A stretch of 64,000 nt of DNA from Pseudomonas sp. QS1027 (GCF_002814235.1 NZ_PHSU01000003.1:186001-250000); one strand, 5' to 3'. Counted from the stretch's first letter, positions 16,091 through 29,107 are shown. Notes: generated from the letters alone by a model not told the origin. Made by a program: numbers and translations.

Positions 16091-17850
16091 CGACTGTCCA
16101 TCTCCGGGGCAATTGGCAGGGTCAGGCTGAAGTGGGCACCGCCGTGGCGATTGTCGACGCTCAGGCGGCCGTCCAGTTCATGGACGATGGCGTAGGACAC
16201 CGCCAGGCCGAGGCCCAGGCCCTCACCCACTGGCTTCGTGGTGAAGAATGGGTCGAAGACCTTCGGCAGGTGTTCCTCGGCAATCCCTCCGCCGCTGTCG
16301 CCTACCGTCAGCAGCCACACCGGCGGGCGGGCTTCGATACGGATTTCCAGACGCTTGAGCGGCTTGTCGTGCATGGCGTCCAGGGCATTGCGCAACAGGT
16401 TGATCAGCACCTGCTCCAGGCGAATGGCATCGCCCCGGACCCAGGCCGGGCGAGTCAGGTGCAGCACCGTGCTGACCGCGTCTTCGCGCAGGCGCGGGTC
16501 GAGCAGTTGCATCGCCTGATCGACCACCCCGGCCAGATCGAGGGGCTCGCGCAGGCCGCTGGGGCTTTGCCGGGCGTAGGTCTTCAAGTGGCCGGTGAGG
16601 GCCGCCATGCGCGTGAGCATCTGGTCCAGGGGGGCGAGGGCCTGGTAGGCGTCCTCGATCCGGCCGTGGTCGAGCAACAGGCGCAAGCTCGCCAACTGCA
16701 TGCGCTGGGCGGTCAGCGGCTGGTTGATTTCATGGGCCAGGGCGGCGGACATCTGCCCCAGCGCCGCCAGTTTGGCCGACTGCACCAGGCCGTCCTGGGC
16801 GGTGCGCAGGTCGCGGGTGCGTTCCTCGACCAGGCGCTCCAGTTCTTCGCGACTGCGTTGGCGCAAGCGCGCCAGACGCCAGCGTTGGGTGAGGAACAGC
16901 AGCAGAAACACCAGCGCCAGCCACAGGCCGGCACCCGCGAGCGCGGCATTGCGCCGTTCCTCGGCGGCCATCTGCGGTTTGCGCAGCAGGTGCAGGGTCC
17001 AGTCTTCCGGTGGCAGCGGCTGCGATTCCCAGAGGTAGTCGGCACTGCCGTCCGGGCCGTCGACCCGGGTCAGGTAGCTGTTGTCGCCGAACATCCGCAG
17101 GGGCCGGTAGTCGAGGGGGCTGAGGGACTGCTTGTCATATTGCCGGGTGCTGCCGATTTCGCTGCGGTCGTTGTCACGTAGCGGGCGCAGCAGGCGATAG
17201 CGCCAGCCGGGCTGGTTGGCGATAAACACGATGTCGCGGGCATCGCTGACCAGCAGCGTGTCGTTGCCCTTGCTCCATTCGCGTTCGAGTTCCGGAAACT
17301 CCAGTTTCACCACCATCGCCCCGAGGAATTCGCCGTTGTCGTCGGTCACCGCGCTGGCGAGAAAGTAGCCGGGAATCCCACTGGTCACGCCCACGGCATA
17401 GAAGTGCCCACTGCCCTCGACACGGGTCTGGTTGAAGTAGGGGCGAAAGCCGTAGTTGTGACCGACGTAGCTGCTGGGCTGATTCCAGTTGCTGGCGGCC
17501 ACCGACAGGCCGTTGCGATCCAGCAGTTGCAGGGTGGAAGAGCGGGCCGCGCCGTTGATCCGTTCCAGTTTGCGGTTCAGGGCGTCCTGTTCTGTCGCGT
17601 CGATGGGGCCGGCCAGGGCCGCGCGCAATTGCGGGTCGAGGGCGAGCACCGCGGGCAGGGCGCGGTAGCGTTCGATCAGGGTGTGCAGGGCGTTGGCGTA
17701 GAGCGTCAGTTGTGCCTTGCCGCGCGAGGCGTCGTCGACCAGGGCCTGTTGTTCGGCGCGATGTACGGCCCAGCCGGCGGCCAGGACGGTACCGGCGACA
17801 ATCAGCAGGGTGTAGAGGGCCAGGCGCAGGGGACGAGGAGGCGGCGACAT
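16087..17850 (-). CDS. mifS: membrane sensor histidine kinase, DctB/MifS type
   Basis: A 587-residue inner-membrane kinase. TM1 spans about residues 9-27. A large periplasmic double-PAS/dCache domain follows (to about residue 300, with '[43 protein letters not shown]', the pattern seen in DctB). TM2 is at about residues 303-322 and is followed by a coiled coil. The H box '[21 protein letters not shown]' is near residue 370, with N box '[12 protein letters not shown]' and G box '[24 protein letters not shown]'. It pairs with the overlapping response regulator gene. The expected role is sensing external dicarboxylates or 2-oxoglutarate and activating the sigma-54 permease promoter. Ligand identity is inferred. 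Confidence 0.87.
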   Translation of the reverse strand: MSPPPRPLRLALYTLLIVAGTVLAAGWAVHRAEQQALVDDASRGKAQLTLYANALHTLIERYRALPAVLALDPQLRAALAGPIDATEQDALNRKLERINGAARSSTLQLLDRNGLSVAASNWNQPSSYVGHNYGFRPYFNQTRVEGSGHFYAVGVTSGIPGYFLASAVTDDNGEFLGAMVVKLEFPELEREWSKGNDTLLVSDARDIVFIANQPGWRYRLLRPLRDNDRSEIGSTRQYDKQSLSPLDYRPLRMFGDNSYLTRVDGPDGSADYLWESQPLPPEDWTLHLLRKPQMAAEERRNAALAGAGLWLALVFLLLFLTQRWRLARLRQRSREELERLVEERTRDLRTAQDGLVQSAKLAALGQMSAALAHEINQPLTAQRMQLASLRLLLDHGRIEDAYQALAPLDQMLTRMAALTGHLKTYARQSPSGLREPLDLAGVVDQAMQLLDPRLREDAVSTVLHLTRPAWVRGDAIRLEQVLINLLRNALDAMHDKPLKRLEIRIEARPPVWLLTVGDSGGGIAEEHLPKVFDPFFTTKPVGEGLGLGLAVSYAIVHELDGRLSVDNRHGGAHFSLTLPIAPEMDSR

Positions 17851-17955
17851 ACGGGCAACGACAGGCAGGGGAGGGGCGGGAAAGATAGCATGTCGGCTTT
17901 GGCAGTGCTTTGGAGGGGGCGACGCCCTTGAGTCTTGTAGCGCCTATCCGGATGC

Positions 17956-18046
17956 CATCGCCAGCAAGCCGGCTCCTGCAAATCCGAGCCGCGCCGCGAA
18001 CGCTTGTCGTGCCCGAAATTCTGTAGGAGCCGGCTTGCTGGCGATG
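17956..18046. repeat. pair of REP elements in outward orientation
   Basis: CATCGCCAGCAAGCCGGCTCCTGCA (17956-17980) and TGTAGGAGCCGGCTTGCTGGCGATG (18022-18046) are inverted with the opposite polarity to the other REPINs here. They fill the gap between two minus-strand genes. Confidence 0.8.
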
Positions 18047-18106
18047 GCGGCGGCGAGTACGACACCGCCATTGCTGATAAACCGGTTCCCACAGGTTTTG
18101 CAGGCC

Positions 18107-20398
18107 TTACAACAACTCGAAACTCTGCTGCGTCACATCCTGGGAGTCCAGGCCGATCTGTACGTTGAACTTGCCCGGCTCCGAGGCGTATTTCAACTGG
18201 GTGTTATAGAACTTCAGGTCTTCCTCGTCGATGCTGAAGTGAAGGACCTTCTGTTCGCCCGCCTTGAGCATCACCTTCTGGAAGTTTTTCAGTTCCTTGA
18301 CCGGACGGATCATGGAACCGGCGACCTGCTGGATATACAGCTGCACCACGGTTTCGCCATCACGCTTGCCGGTGTTCTTGACCGTGATGCTGGCGTCGAG
18401 CTTGCCGCTCTTGTTCAGCGTGGTCGAAGACAGCGCCATGTCGCTCAGGCTGAAGTCGGTGTAGCTCAGGCCATAGCCAAAGGGGTACAGCGGGGTGTTT
18501 TCCTCGTCGAAATACTGCGAGGTGTAGTTGCCTGGCTTGCCCGGAGTGTACGGACGACCGATGGTCAGGTGGTTGTAGTACATCGGCACCTGGCCGACCG
18601 AGCGCGGGAAGGTGATCGGCAGCTTGCCCGACGGGTTGTAGTCGCCGAACAGCACGTCGGCGATGGCGTTGCCGCCTTCGGTACCGCTGAACCAGGTTTC
18701 CAGCACGGCATCGGCCTGGTCCTGTTCGTGGCCGATGGTCAGCGGACGGCCGTTCATCAGCACCAGCACCAACGGCTTGCCGGTGGCCTTGAGGGCCTTG
18801 ATCAGTTCACGCTGGCTGGCCGGGATATTCAGGTCGGTACGGCTCGACGATTCGTGGGACATGCCCCGCGACTCGCCCACCGCGGCGATCACCACATCGG
18901 CCTGCTCGGCGGCCTTCACCGCCTCGTCGATCATCTGCTGCGCCGGGCGCGGGTCATCCACTACTTCCGGGGCATCGAAGTTGAGGAAGTTCAGGTAATC
19001 CACGACCTTCTTGTCGGCGGTGATGTTCGAGCCGCGGGCATAGATCAGTTGATTCTTATCGCCCAGGGCACGGCTCATGCCGTCATACAGGGTGACCGAT
19101 TGCGCCGGCAGGCCGGCGGCGGCCCAGCTGCCCATCATGTCGATCGGGGCCTTGGCCAGCGGGCCGACCAGGGCAATCTTCGCCGACTTCTTCAGGGGCA
19201 GGGTCTGGTCCTGGTTCTTCAGCAGCACCAGGCTGCGCCGCGCCACATCCCGGGCATCGCTGCGATGCAGGCGGCTTTCGGCATTGGTGTCGACCGGATC
19301 GTCCTCGGCCTTGCCGATACGCAGGTACGGGTCCTTGAACAGGCCCATGTCGTACTTGGCGCCGAGCACTTCACGCACGGCGTTGTCCAGGTCGCTCTGC
19401 GGCACTTCGCCGGACTGGATCAGCCCCGGCAGTTCCTTGCCATACAGCGAGTCGTTCATGCTCATGTCGATGCCGGCCTTGATCGCCAGCTTGGCCGCTT
19501 CGCGACCGTCCTTGGCGACACCGTGCTTGAGCAGTTCGAAAATCGCCCCGTGGTCGCTGACCGCCAGGCCCTTGAACCCCCAGTCCTTGCGCAGCAGGTC
19601 CTGCATCAGCCAGGTGTTGGAGGTGGCGGGTATGCCGTTGATCGAGTTCAGCGCGACCATCACCCCGCCGGCGCCGGCGTCGATGGCGGCGCGATAGGGC
19701 GGCAGGTAGGTCTGGTACATTTTCACCGGGCTCATGTCGACCACATTGTAGTCGCGACCGCCTTCCACCGCGCCGTAGAGGGCGAAGTGCTTGACGCTGG
19801 CCATGATGCTGTCCGGTTCGCTCGGGCTCTTGCCCTGGTAGGCGTTGACCATCACCTTGGCGATGCGCGAGACCAGGTAGGTGTCCTCGCCGAAGCCTTC
19901 GGAGGTCCGGCCCCAGCGCGGGTCGCGGGAAATATCGACCATCGGCGCGAAGGTGATGTCCAGGCTGTCGGCGCTGGCTTCCTGGGCGGCGATGCGTCCG
20001 GAGCGCCCGATGGCGTCCATGTCCCAGCTCGACGCCAGGGCCAGGCTGATGGGGAAAATGGTCCGGTGGCCGTGGATCACGTCATAGGCGAAGAACATCG
20101 GGATCTTCAACCGGCTGCGCATGGCCGCGTCCTGCATCGGACGGTTTTCCGGGCGGGAGATGGAGTTGAAGGTGCCGCCGATATTACCGGCGGCGATTTC
20201 CTTGCGGATCAGTTCCCGGGGCATTTCCGGGCCGATACTGATCAGACGCAATTGGCCGATCTTTTCCTCGAGGGTCATCTGCTTCATCAACTGGGCGATG
20301 AAAGCGTCCTTGTTTTCCAGGGAGGCGGGCTTTGTGTCAGCCACTACCGGGAGACTGGCCAGGCCAATAGCAAGGCCCAGCAAACACAGCTTCTTCAT
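18107..20398 (-). CDS. bglX: periplasmic beta-glucosidase BglX (GH3)
   Basis: A 763-residue glycoside hydrolase family 3 enzyme, full length for BglX. It has a Sec signal peptide ('LCLLGLAIGLASLPVVA'). The GH3 N-terminal barrel contains 'FAPMVDISRDPRWGRTSEGFGED' and 'SVKHFALYG', and the nucleophile Asp is in 'GLAVSDHGAI' (about residue 285). The GH3 C-terminal domain has the acid/base region 'GESRGMSHESSSRTDL', and a C-terminal fibronectin III-like domain follows. It releases glucose from beta-glucosides in the periplasm. It is monocistronic as far as can be seen, divergent from lemA. Confidence 0.93.
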   Translation of the reverse strand: MKKLCLLGLAIGLASLPVVADTKPASLENKDAFIAQLMKQMTLEEKIGQLRLISIGPEMPRELIRKEIAAGNIGGTFNSISRPENRPMQDAAMRSRLKIPMFFAYDVIHGHRTIFPISLALASSWDMDAIGRSGRIAAQEASADSLDITFAPMVDISRDPRWGRTSEGFGEDTYLVSRIAKVMVNAYQGKSPSEPDSIMASVKHFALYGAVEGGRDYNVVDMSPVKMYQTYLPPYRAAIDAGAGGVMVALNSINGIPATSNTWLMQDLLRKDWGFKGLAVSDHGAIFELLKHGVAKDGREAAKLAIKAGIDMSMNDSLYGKELPGLIQSGEVPQSDLDNAVREVLGAKYDMGLFKDPYLRIGKAEDDPVDTNAESRLHRSDARDVARRSLVLLKNQDQTLPLKKSAKIALVGPLAKAPIDMMGSWAAAGLPAQSVTLYDGMSRALGDKNQLIYARGSNITADKKVVDYLNFLNFDAPEVVDDPRPAQQMIDEAVKAAEQADVVIAAVGESRGMSHESSSRTDLNIPASQRELIKALKATGKPLVLVLMNGRPLTIGHEQDQADAVLETWFSGTEGGNAIADVLFGDYNPSGKLPITFPRSVGQVPMYYNHLTIGRPYTPGKPGNYTSQYFDEENTPLYPFGYGLSYTDFSLSDMALSSTTLNKSGKLDASITVKNTGKRDGETVVQLYIQQVAGSMIRPVKELKNFQKVMLKAGEQKVLHFSIDEEDLKFYNTQLKYASEPGKFNVQIGLDSQDVTQQSFELL

Positions 20399-20643
20399 GA
20401 ATGATTATCTCGGGGGCCCGGTCCGGCGATCAATCGTTGCGCACTGGCCGGGCTGTTTAGTTATAGGGAGCGACTCGTGTTGTGCTAATAATCCAGCACA
20501 TTTGTGAACTGTTTTTCGCGCTGGGCATCTTTTAGCTGATTGGCTTCACACATTCCAGTGGCGGTGGCGGATTATGCCTGAGTCCCGCGTACGAAAAATC
20601 CTGGGGTTTTTCCCTTTTTAGCGTTTCAAGGAGCGTTTCGAGC

Positions 20644-21252
20644 ATGCAGGCACAACAGGGCTTCCGTTCGAGTGGCCGAGTCATCGTACTGGCCTTGCTG
20701 GCGACGTTGCTGGCCGGCTGCGGCATCAACAATATTCCCACCTACGACGAACAGGTGAAAGCCAACTGGGCCCAGGTGCAGAACCAGTACCAGCGGCGGG
20801 CGGACCTGATCCCGAACCTGGTGGAAACGGTCAAGGGTTACGCGAAACAGGAGCAGGAAACCCTGACCGCGGTCGTCGAGGCCCGGTCCAAGGCCACCTC
20901 GATCCAGGTCGATGCCAGCACCCTGGACAATCCCGAGAAACTCAAGCAGTACCAGGACGCCCAGGGCCAGTTGACCGGTGCCCTCAGTCGCCTGATGGTG
21001 GTTTCGGAGCGTTACCCGGACCTGAAGTCGAACCAGAATTTCCTGGCCTTGCAATCCCAACTCGAAGGCACGGAAAACCGCATCAGCGTGGCGCGGCGTG
21101 ACTTCATTCTCAGTGTGGAAAAGTACAACACCGAGATCCGTACCTTTCCCGGCCGCCTCTGGCATGGCCTGATGTACAGCGACTTGCCGCTGCGGCCGAA
21201 CTTCGAAGCGACCGCCCAGGACGCCGATAAAGCGCCGCAAGTGAAATTCTGA
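20644..21252 (+). CDS. LemA-family lipoprotein
   Basis: A 202-residue protein with a lipoprotein signal (lipobox 'LLAGC', Cys about 22). It is followed by the LemA helical domain with the hallmark 'YDEQVKANWAQVQNQYQRRADLIPNLVETVKGYAKQEQETLTAVVEARSKA'. It is followed by two TPM-domain genes, a common arrangement (LemA-TPM) of unknown function thought to relate to the envelope. The stop is 70 bp before the next start. ATG at 20644, with GGAG about 10 bases upstream. Confidence 0.9.
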   Translation: MQAQQGFRSSGRVIVLALLATLLAGCGINNIPTYDEQVKANWAQVQNQYQRRADLIPNLVETVKGYAKQEQETLTAVVEARSKATSIQVDASTLDNPEKLKQYQDAQGQLTGALSRLMVVSERYPDLKSNQNFLALQSQLEGTENRISVARRDFILSVEKYNTEIRTFPGRLWHGLMYSDLPLRPNFEATAQDADKAPQVKF

Positions 21253-21322
21253 TTATCCGACGGGCGTTGCCGTGCTTGTGTGTGGCAACGCCCGCCCCTG
21301 CTTCATCACGAACGAGGTAGGC

Positions 21323-22033
21323 ATGCGTATTTTCCAAGGCGCCCTGTGGCTGTTGCTCTGCACGCTGGCGCTGACGGCCAGGGCCGATTTGCAGTTTCCC
21401 GAATTGAGCGGGCAGGTGGTGGACAGCGCCCAGATGATCGACGCGCCGGTACGCGAGGCTTTGAACCAGCAGTTGCTGGCGCATGAAAAGTCCACCGGCG
21501 AGCAGATCGTGGTGGTCACCGTGGCGAACCTGCAAGGCATGACCATCGAGGATTACGGCTATCAACTGGGTCGTCATTGGGGGATCGGCCAGAAGGACAA
21601 GAACAACGGTGCGCTGCTGATCGTCGCCCGGGACGAGCGCAAGGTGCGCATTGAAGTGGGTTATGGCCTGGAGGACCGCCTGACCGACGCCCAGTCATCC
21701 TTGATCATCAACCAGTTGATCCTGCCGCAGTTCAAGCACGACCATGTTTCCAGCGGCATCAGCTCCGGTGTCGACGCGATGCTCAAGGTCCTGGGCAGCC
21801 CGATGGTGGAAAAGACCGAGCCCGAAGGGGATTTCGGTTCGCGGCATCCGGTATTGATCGGTTTCCTCATGGTTCTCTTCGTGTTGATCTGCGCGATCAT
21901 GCAACTGATGGGCTTCGGTCCCAGGGGCGGCGGTTCGGGGGGCTTGGGTGGCGGCGGTGGCGGACGCTCCGGCGGTGGCTTCAGCGGTGGTGGCGGCAGT
22001 TTCGGTGGCGGCGGCTCATCGGGCAGTTGGTAA
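21323..22033 (+). CDS. TPM-domain (YgcG-like) membrane protein with Gly/Ser-rich tail
   Basis: A 236-residue protein. It has a signal peptide (1-22, ending 'ALTARA'). The TPM domain runs over about residues 24-150 ('LSGQVVDSAQMIDAPVREALNQQLLAHEKSTGEQIVVVTV' and 'KVRIEVGYGLEDRLTDAQS'). A TM helix lies at about residues 173-193, and a Gly/Ser-rich tail of about 40 residues ends 'GSSGSW'. The Gly-rich tail is typical of YgcG relatives. TPM domains have been linked to photosystem repair in plants and have acid-phosphatase-like activity in some members; the bacterial role is unclear. It is the second gene of the LemA-TPM-TPM cluster. Confidence 0.88.
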   Translation: MRIFQGALWLLLCTLALTARADLQFPELSGQVVDSAQMIDAPVREALNQQLLAHEKSTGEQIVVVTVANLQGMTIEDYGYQLGRHWGIGQKDKNNGALLIVARDERKVRIEVGYGLEDRLTDAQSSLIINQLILPQFKHDHVSSGISSGVDAMLKVLGSPMVEKTEPEGDFGSRHPVLIGFLMVLFVLICAIMQLMGFGPRGGGSGGLGGGGGGRSGGGFSGGGGSFGGGGSSGSW

Positions 22034-22065
22034 TCCAGAATAATTATTAGAGAGCGTGCACAACC

Positions 22066-24901
<2,836 letters not shown>

Positions 24902-24922
24902 CTAAGGTGCGAAGGTGCGTGT

Positions 24923-25870
24923 TCAGTCGTGGTAGTGCCCGACCTCGACCCCTTCGAGCACCCCCAGTGCATCCGGCAGGAGCACCGCCACCGAGTAATA
25001 CGCGGTGACCAGGTAGGCGATTTGCGCGCTGTCGTTGATGCCCATGAACCGCACCGACAAGCTCGGCTGGTACTCGTCCGGCAGACCGGTCTGGTGCAGG
25101 CCGATGACCCCGCCGTTGTCTTCCCCGGTGCGTACCGCGAGGATCGACGTGGTCTTCTTCACGCCATCCGACATCTTGGTACAAGGCAGCAGCGGCACAC
25201 CGCGCCAACCCGGGACCTTGTGACCTTCGAGTTCGACGCTGTCCAGGGACAAGCCACGTTGGCTGCATTCGCGACCGAAGGCGGCGATGGCCTGGGGCGA
25301 GGCCAGCAGGAAATGCGTCTGCCGGCGCCGACAGAGCAGTTCATCCAGATCGTCCGGTGTCGGCGGCCCACTGCGGGTGGTGAGGCGCTGGGGTTCGGCG
25401 ACATTGTGCAACAGCCCGAATTCGGGGTTATGCAGCAGTTCGCGCTCCTGGCGTTCGCGGATCGCCTCGATGACCAGCCGCAGTTGTTGTTCGGTCTGAT
25501 TCATCGGGTCGTTGTAGAGGTCCGCGACCCGCACCGGGATCTGCAGGATGGTCTGGGTCGAGCTGAGTTCGTATTCACGCGGGGCCGGATCGTAATCGGC
25601 GAAGGTCCGCGGCAAGGCCTGGCCCTCGGCGGCACCGGCGGCCAGTTCGATCAGCGCCTCGGCGTACGGGTTGGCCGGCCCCTCGTGGTCGGCAAGTACC
25701 CGGCGTCGGGTGACCCGGTAGACGCCCCCGGTCGCCTGCACCCAGGGCAGCCGGTTCAACAGCCAGCGGGTGGTGGTTTCCTGGCTTTGCGGGATCGATT
25801 TGGTGGTGGTCGACAGGGTACGCGCGGCGGTCGAACTCAACGGCACGGCGGATGGGGCACTTTTGCTCAT
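24923..25870 (-). CDS. Family 2 encapsulin-like nanocompartment shell protein, without cyclic-nucleotide-binding insert
   Basis: A 315-residue HK97-fold shell protein. I chose the ATG at 25870 because AGGTG lies 6 bases upstream; the frame extends 11 residues further without an RBS. The N-arm '[36 protein letters not shown]' (19-53) is typical of Family 2 shells. So are '[57 protein letters not shown]' (90-146) and the C-terminal 'VRFMGIND...[26 protein letters not shown]'. The sequence looks closest to the terpene-cyclase-associated (2B/EshA-like) subgroup. However, only about 36 residues separate the N-arm from the E-loop region, where 2B proteins carry a cyclic-nucleotide-binding domain of over 100 residues. 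The downstream geosmin synthase is the presumed cargo. Confidence 0.87.
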   Translation of the reverse strand: MSKSAPSAVPLSSTAARTLSTTTKSIPQSQETTTRWLLNRLPWVQATGGVYRVTRRRVLADHEGPANPYAEALIELAAGAAEGQALPRTFADYDPAPREYELSSTQTILQIPVRVADLYNDPMNQTEQQLRLVIEAIRERQERELLHNPEFGLLHNVAEPQRLTTRSGPPTPDDLDELLCRRRQTHFLLASPQAIAAFGRECSQRGLSLDSVELEGHKVPGWRGVPLLPCTKMSDGVKKTTSILAVRTGEDNGGVIGLHQTGLPDEYQPSLSVRFMGINDSAQIAYLVTAYYSVAVLLPDALGVLEGVEVGHYHD

Positions 25871-26190
25871 GACAGGCACCTGATCAGTTTTTTTCAAAAC
25901 CACTCAGTCGCATGCTTTCTACCGGGGAAAATGCCGCGTCTAAAACATGCGTAGCCCTTGCTGCTTCTGAGGTCGTTGACGTTTGGTTGGGTGAAAATCA
26001 TGAGGCGCTGGGCGTCCATGACCAGAAGTTCTCATTCTAGTCGGTTCTGTACAACGTCAAGGCTCGGGAGAGCGCCAGGTTGGGGGGATCGGACGAATGA
26101 CGAAATAAGCCCGTGCCCCGACGCCCCATCCCGCCTAAAATGCCCGGCATTCCCCTTATCCAGATCCCGCACGCCCGAGGCGCTTTTTCC
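25871..26190. other. divergent intergenic region upstream of the encapsulin operon
   Basis: About 320 bp between the shell gene and the methyltransferase gene. It must carry the promoter of the shell-geosmin synthase operon on the minus strand. I see no clear -35/-10 pair, operator palindrome or adjacent regulator gene. The region is slightly more AT-rich (25895-25930) than its surroundings. Confidence 0.4.
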
Positions 26191-27408
26191 ATGTCAGCTA
26201 CTGCCACTCCCGCCCAGCCCGCGCCGGACCATCACGGACAATTTCTCGACCTGCTGGACACCAGCCTGAGCCAGAACGCCTTTATCAAGCTGGTGCTGGC
26301 CAAGTACGTGGGCGACGAAGCGGACCTGCAACGGCTGATCATCAAGCAGGTGACGGTCAAGGAGCAGGCGTGCCTGTCCTTTGTCTATCGCTACAAGACC
26401 CGTGATATCACCAAGAACTTTGCCCTTGCCGAAGGCCAGGCGATCATCGCCGGGCTGCTGCCGGCGTCGTTCAAGAATGCCCACCTGCTGTCGCTCACCG
26501 ACGAAGTGCAGCTGGAGTACAGCAAGAAGGGCAAGAGTACCCTGTTCAAGGGCAAGGCCCGGCAGACGCGGGAAGTGCCGTCCGCCGAGCACAATCGCGA
26601 GAAGAACCGCTACCTGGAACTCAGCCGGCCGTTTCTCACCGACCTGGGGGTGACCAATCCGCAGCACGAGCTGATTCCGGCGATGTCGCGTAAGTGGAAG
26701 CAGATCAACAAGTTCATCGAAGTGTTTTCCCATGCCCTGAGTCACTCGCCGATCAAGCTCGACCAGCCGGTGCGGGTCGCGGACTTCGGTTCGGGCAAGG
26801 GCTACCTGACCTTTGCCATCCACGATTACCTGCGCAATACCTTGCAGGTCGAGGGGCAGGTGACCGGGGTCGAATTGCGCGAAGACATGGTCAACCTGTG
26901 CAACACGGCGGCGGCGCGCCTGGAGCATCCGGGGCTGGTATTCAAATGCGGCGATGTGCGCAGCGTGGCGCCGAGCGAACTGGAGGTGATGATCGCCTTG
27001 CATGCCTGCGATATCGCCACCGACTATGCGATCCACACCGGTATCCGTTCCGGCGCGGCGATCATCATGTGCTCGCCGTGCTGCCACAAGCAGATCCGTT
27101 TGCAGATCCAGAGCCCGGCGTTGCTCAAGCCGATGCTGCAATACGGCCTGCACCTGGGGCAGCAGGCGGAGATGGTCACCGACAGCTTGCGCGCACTGTT
27201 CCTGGAAGCCTGTGGCTACGAGACCAAGGTCTTCGAGTTCATTTCCCTGGAACACACCAACAAGAACAAGATGATTCTTGCGGTCAAGCGCGCCGAGCCT
27301 GTGGACCCGGCGCAATTGCTGGTGAAGATCGAGGAATTGAAAGCGTTCTATCACATCCAGGAGCACTGCCTGGAAACCCTGCTGCGGGCCGACGGCTACT
27401 TGAGCTGA
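26191..27408 (+). CDS. class I SAM-dependent methyltransferase (Methyltransf_32-like)
   Basis: A 405-residue protein, with the ATG at 26191 chosen over upstream in-frame codons. The SAM-binding motif 'VRVADFGSGKGYLTFAIHDYL' (about residues 195-215) and 'VTGVELREDMVNLCNTAA' define a Rossmann methyltransferase. 'CSPCCHKQIR' and 'EHTNKNKMILAV' fit the METTL25/GSTCD-like group, in which an N-terminal helical domain precedes the catalytic domain. An RNA substrate is plausible but unproven. Its last 13 bases overlap the end of the convergent EamA transporter gene. It looks like a resident gene rather than part of the geosmin operon. Confidence 0.82.
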   Translation: MSATATPAQPAPDHHGQFLDLLDTSLSQNAFIKLVLAKYVGDEADLQRLIIKQVTVKEQACLSFVYRYKTRDITKNFALAEGQAIIAGLLPASFKNAHLLSLTDEVQLEYSKKGKSTLFKGKARQTREVPSAEHNREKNRYLELSRPFLTDLGVTNPQHELIPAMSRKWKQINKFIEVFSHALSHSPIKLDQPVRVADFGSGKGYLTFAIHDYLRNTLQVEGQVTGVELREDMVNLCNTAAARLEHPGLVFKCGDVRSVAPSELEVMIALHACDIATDYAIHTGIRSGAAIIMCSPCCHKQIRLQIQSPALLKPMLQYGLHLGQQAEMVTDSLRALFLEACGYETKVFEFISLEHTNKNKMILAVKRAEPVDPAQLLVKIEELKAFYHIQEHCLETLLRADGYLS

Positions 27409-28307
27409 ACCCCCGCTGGCAAGCCGCCCGGTTGCGCCGGGCGGACGCTGGTCTTGCGCCCGAGCATCACGGTGACGATCACGCCACCGGCAAACAGCCA
27501 GGTGATCGGCTCGACGTGTTCGCCGAAGAACAGCGCTGAAAAGGCGAGGGTGAAGAAAATCTGCAACAGCTGGATCTGGCTGACCCGGGCGATACCGCCC
27601 AGGGCGAGTCCGGCGTACCAGGCAAAAAAGCCGAGAAACTGCGAGAACATCGCCACATAACCGAAGGCCCACCAGGTCTTGCCGGAAATCGCGCCCTGGT
27701 GTTGCCAGGCCAGGTACAGCACCGGGCCGATCAGGATCGGCACCGACAGCACCAGCGCCCAGCAGATCACCTGCCAGCCGCCCATCTCCCGGGCCAGGCG
27801 TCCACCCTCGGCATAACCCAGGCCGCCGACGGCGATGGCGCCCAGCATCAACAGGTCACCGGACTGGATACTCCCGGCACCGCTGATCAGCGCATAACCC
27901 AGCACCAGCGCACTGCCCAGGGCCGCGCAGGCCCAGAAGGCCTTTGATGGCCGTTCGTGGGACAACCAGGCCGCGTACAACGCCACGCACAAGGGTTGCA
28001 GGCCATTGACCAGGGCTCCGTGGGAAGCCGGCAGGGTCTGCATGGCCCAGGCCGAGAGCACCGGAAAGCCCAGGATGACCCCGATGATCACCAGGGACAG
28101 GCCCTTGACCTGGCGCCAGGTCGGCCACTTTTCCCGGCGCCACAGCAGCAGCGCCGCCGCCGGGATGGCCGCGACCAGGGCGCGACCCAGGCCGTTGAGC
28201 AGCGGATGGATTTCCTGCACCACGACGCGGGTGAAGGGCAGGGTCAGGCTGAAGATCACTACACCCAGCAGGCCGAGCAGCATGCCGGTGTTTTCACGGG
28301 AGGACAT
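27396..28307 (-). CDS. EamA-family (DMT) membrane transporter
   Basis: A 303-residue, 10-TM drug/metabolite transporter with two EamA repeats. The start chosen is the ATG at 28307 ('MSSRENTGMLLGLLGVVIFS'), not the longer frame to 28355. Repeat 1 includes 'PFTRVVVQEIHPLLNGLGRALVAAIPAAALL'; repeat 2 includes 'GGIARVSQIQLLQIFFTLAFSALFFGEHVEPITWLFAGGVIV'. It probably exports amino acids or similar metabolites; substrate unknown. Confidence 0.87.
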   Translation of the reverse strand: MSSRENTGMLLGLLGVVIFSLTLPFTRVVVQEIHPLLNGLGRALVAAIPAAALLLWRREKWPTWRQVKGLSLVIIGVILGFPVLSAWAMQTLPASHGALVNGLQPLCVALYAAWLSHERPSKAFWACAALGSALVLGYALISGAGSIQSGDLLMLGAIAVGGLGYAEGGRLAREMGGWQVICWALVLSVPILIGPVLYLAWQHQGAISGKTWWAFGYVAMFSQFLGFFAWYAGLALGGIARVSQIQLLQIFFTLAFSALFFGEHVEPITWLFAGGVIVTVMLGRKTSVRPAQPGGLPAGVQLK

Positions 28308-28511
28308 AAACGTTGGCCAGTCATCAGGGAAACAGGGGCTGTCATCTAGCCACAAAGCCCCGGTGGCTCGCCGCTACAGCTAGGCGCAGAGTTGTCCATA
28401 CAGTTTTCGTGGGGCGGCCCGCGTAGTAGCCGGTGATTACCCGCCTGCGTGCAGAGGGTCTACCTTGACTACTCTTGTCTGCCCAAGCGTTTACCCAGAG
28501 GAGTTCACCCC

Positions 28512-29093
28512 ATGGCCGCGAAAAAGATTCTGATGCTGGTTGGCGATTACGTCGAAGACTACGAAGTGATGGTGCCGTTCCAGGCCCTGCTGATGGTCGG
28601 TCACCAGGTCCATGCGGTGTGCCCGGACAAAAGCGCCGGCCAGACCGTGCGCACCGCGATCCATGATTTCGAGGGCGACCAGACCTACAGCGAAAAGCCG
28701 GGGCATCTGTTCGCCCTGAACTTCGACTTCGCCAAGGTCGATGCCGGCGATTATGATGCGCTGCTGATCCCCGGCGGTCGTGCACCGGAATACCTGCGCC
28801 TGAACGACAAGGTCCTGCAACTGGTACAGGCCTTCGATCGCGCCGGCAAGCCGATTGCCGCCGTCTGTCATGGCGCGCAGTTGCTGGCGGCGGCGGGGAT
28901 TCTCGATGGTCGTGAATGCAGCGCCTATCCTGCCTGTGCTCCGGAAGTGCGGCTGGCCGGCGGTCGTTATATCGATATCGAAGTGACCCAGGCCCATGTC
29001 CAGGGCAATCTCGCCACCGCCCCGGCCTGGCCGGCGCATCCAAGTTGGCTGGCGGCGTTCCTCGGATTGCTGGGTACCAAGATCACCTTGTAA
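28512..29093 (+). CDS. DJ-1/PfpI-family protein
   Basis: A 193-residue class I glutamine-amidotransferase-like protein. The nucleophile elbow is '[18 protein letters not shown]' (Cys near residue 119), and the acidic partner is near the N-terminus ('[30 protein letters not shown]'). '[18 protein letters not shown]' is also typical. Members act as deglycases, chaperones or stress proteins. ATG at 28512, preceded by GAGGAG. A ribbon-helix-helix protein gene follows 15 bp downstream, suggesting co-expression. Confidence 0.88.
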   Translation: MAAKKILMLVGDYVEDYEVMVPFQALLMVGHQVHAVCPDKSAGQTVRTAIHDFEGDQTYSEKPGHLFALNFDFAKVDAGDYDALLIPGGRAPEYLRLNDKVLQLVQAFDRAGKPIAAVCHGAQLLAAAGILDGRECSAYPACAPEVRLAGGRYIDIEVTQAHVQGNLATAPAWPAHPSWLAAFLGLLGTKITL

Positions 29094-29107
29094 GGGAGGG
29101 TTGGGTC

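Noticed and set aside
18035..20404. 789-codon plus-strand frame opposite bglX
   Set aside because: Antisense shadow of a high-GC gene: the protein is rich in His, Gln, Arg and Val runs and has no family motifs, while the minus strand encodes a perfect BglX.
26191..27408. Methyltransferase as a third member of the geosmin operon
   Set aside because: It is on the opposite strand, belongs to an RNA-methyltransferase-like family, and geosmin biosynthesis needs no methyl transfer.
26194..27672. 492-codon minus-strand frame opposite the methyltransferase
   Set aside because: Composition is Gln/Arg/His-rich with no domain; the plus strand has the SAM-binding motif.
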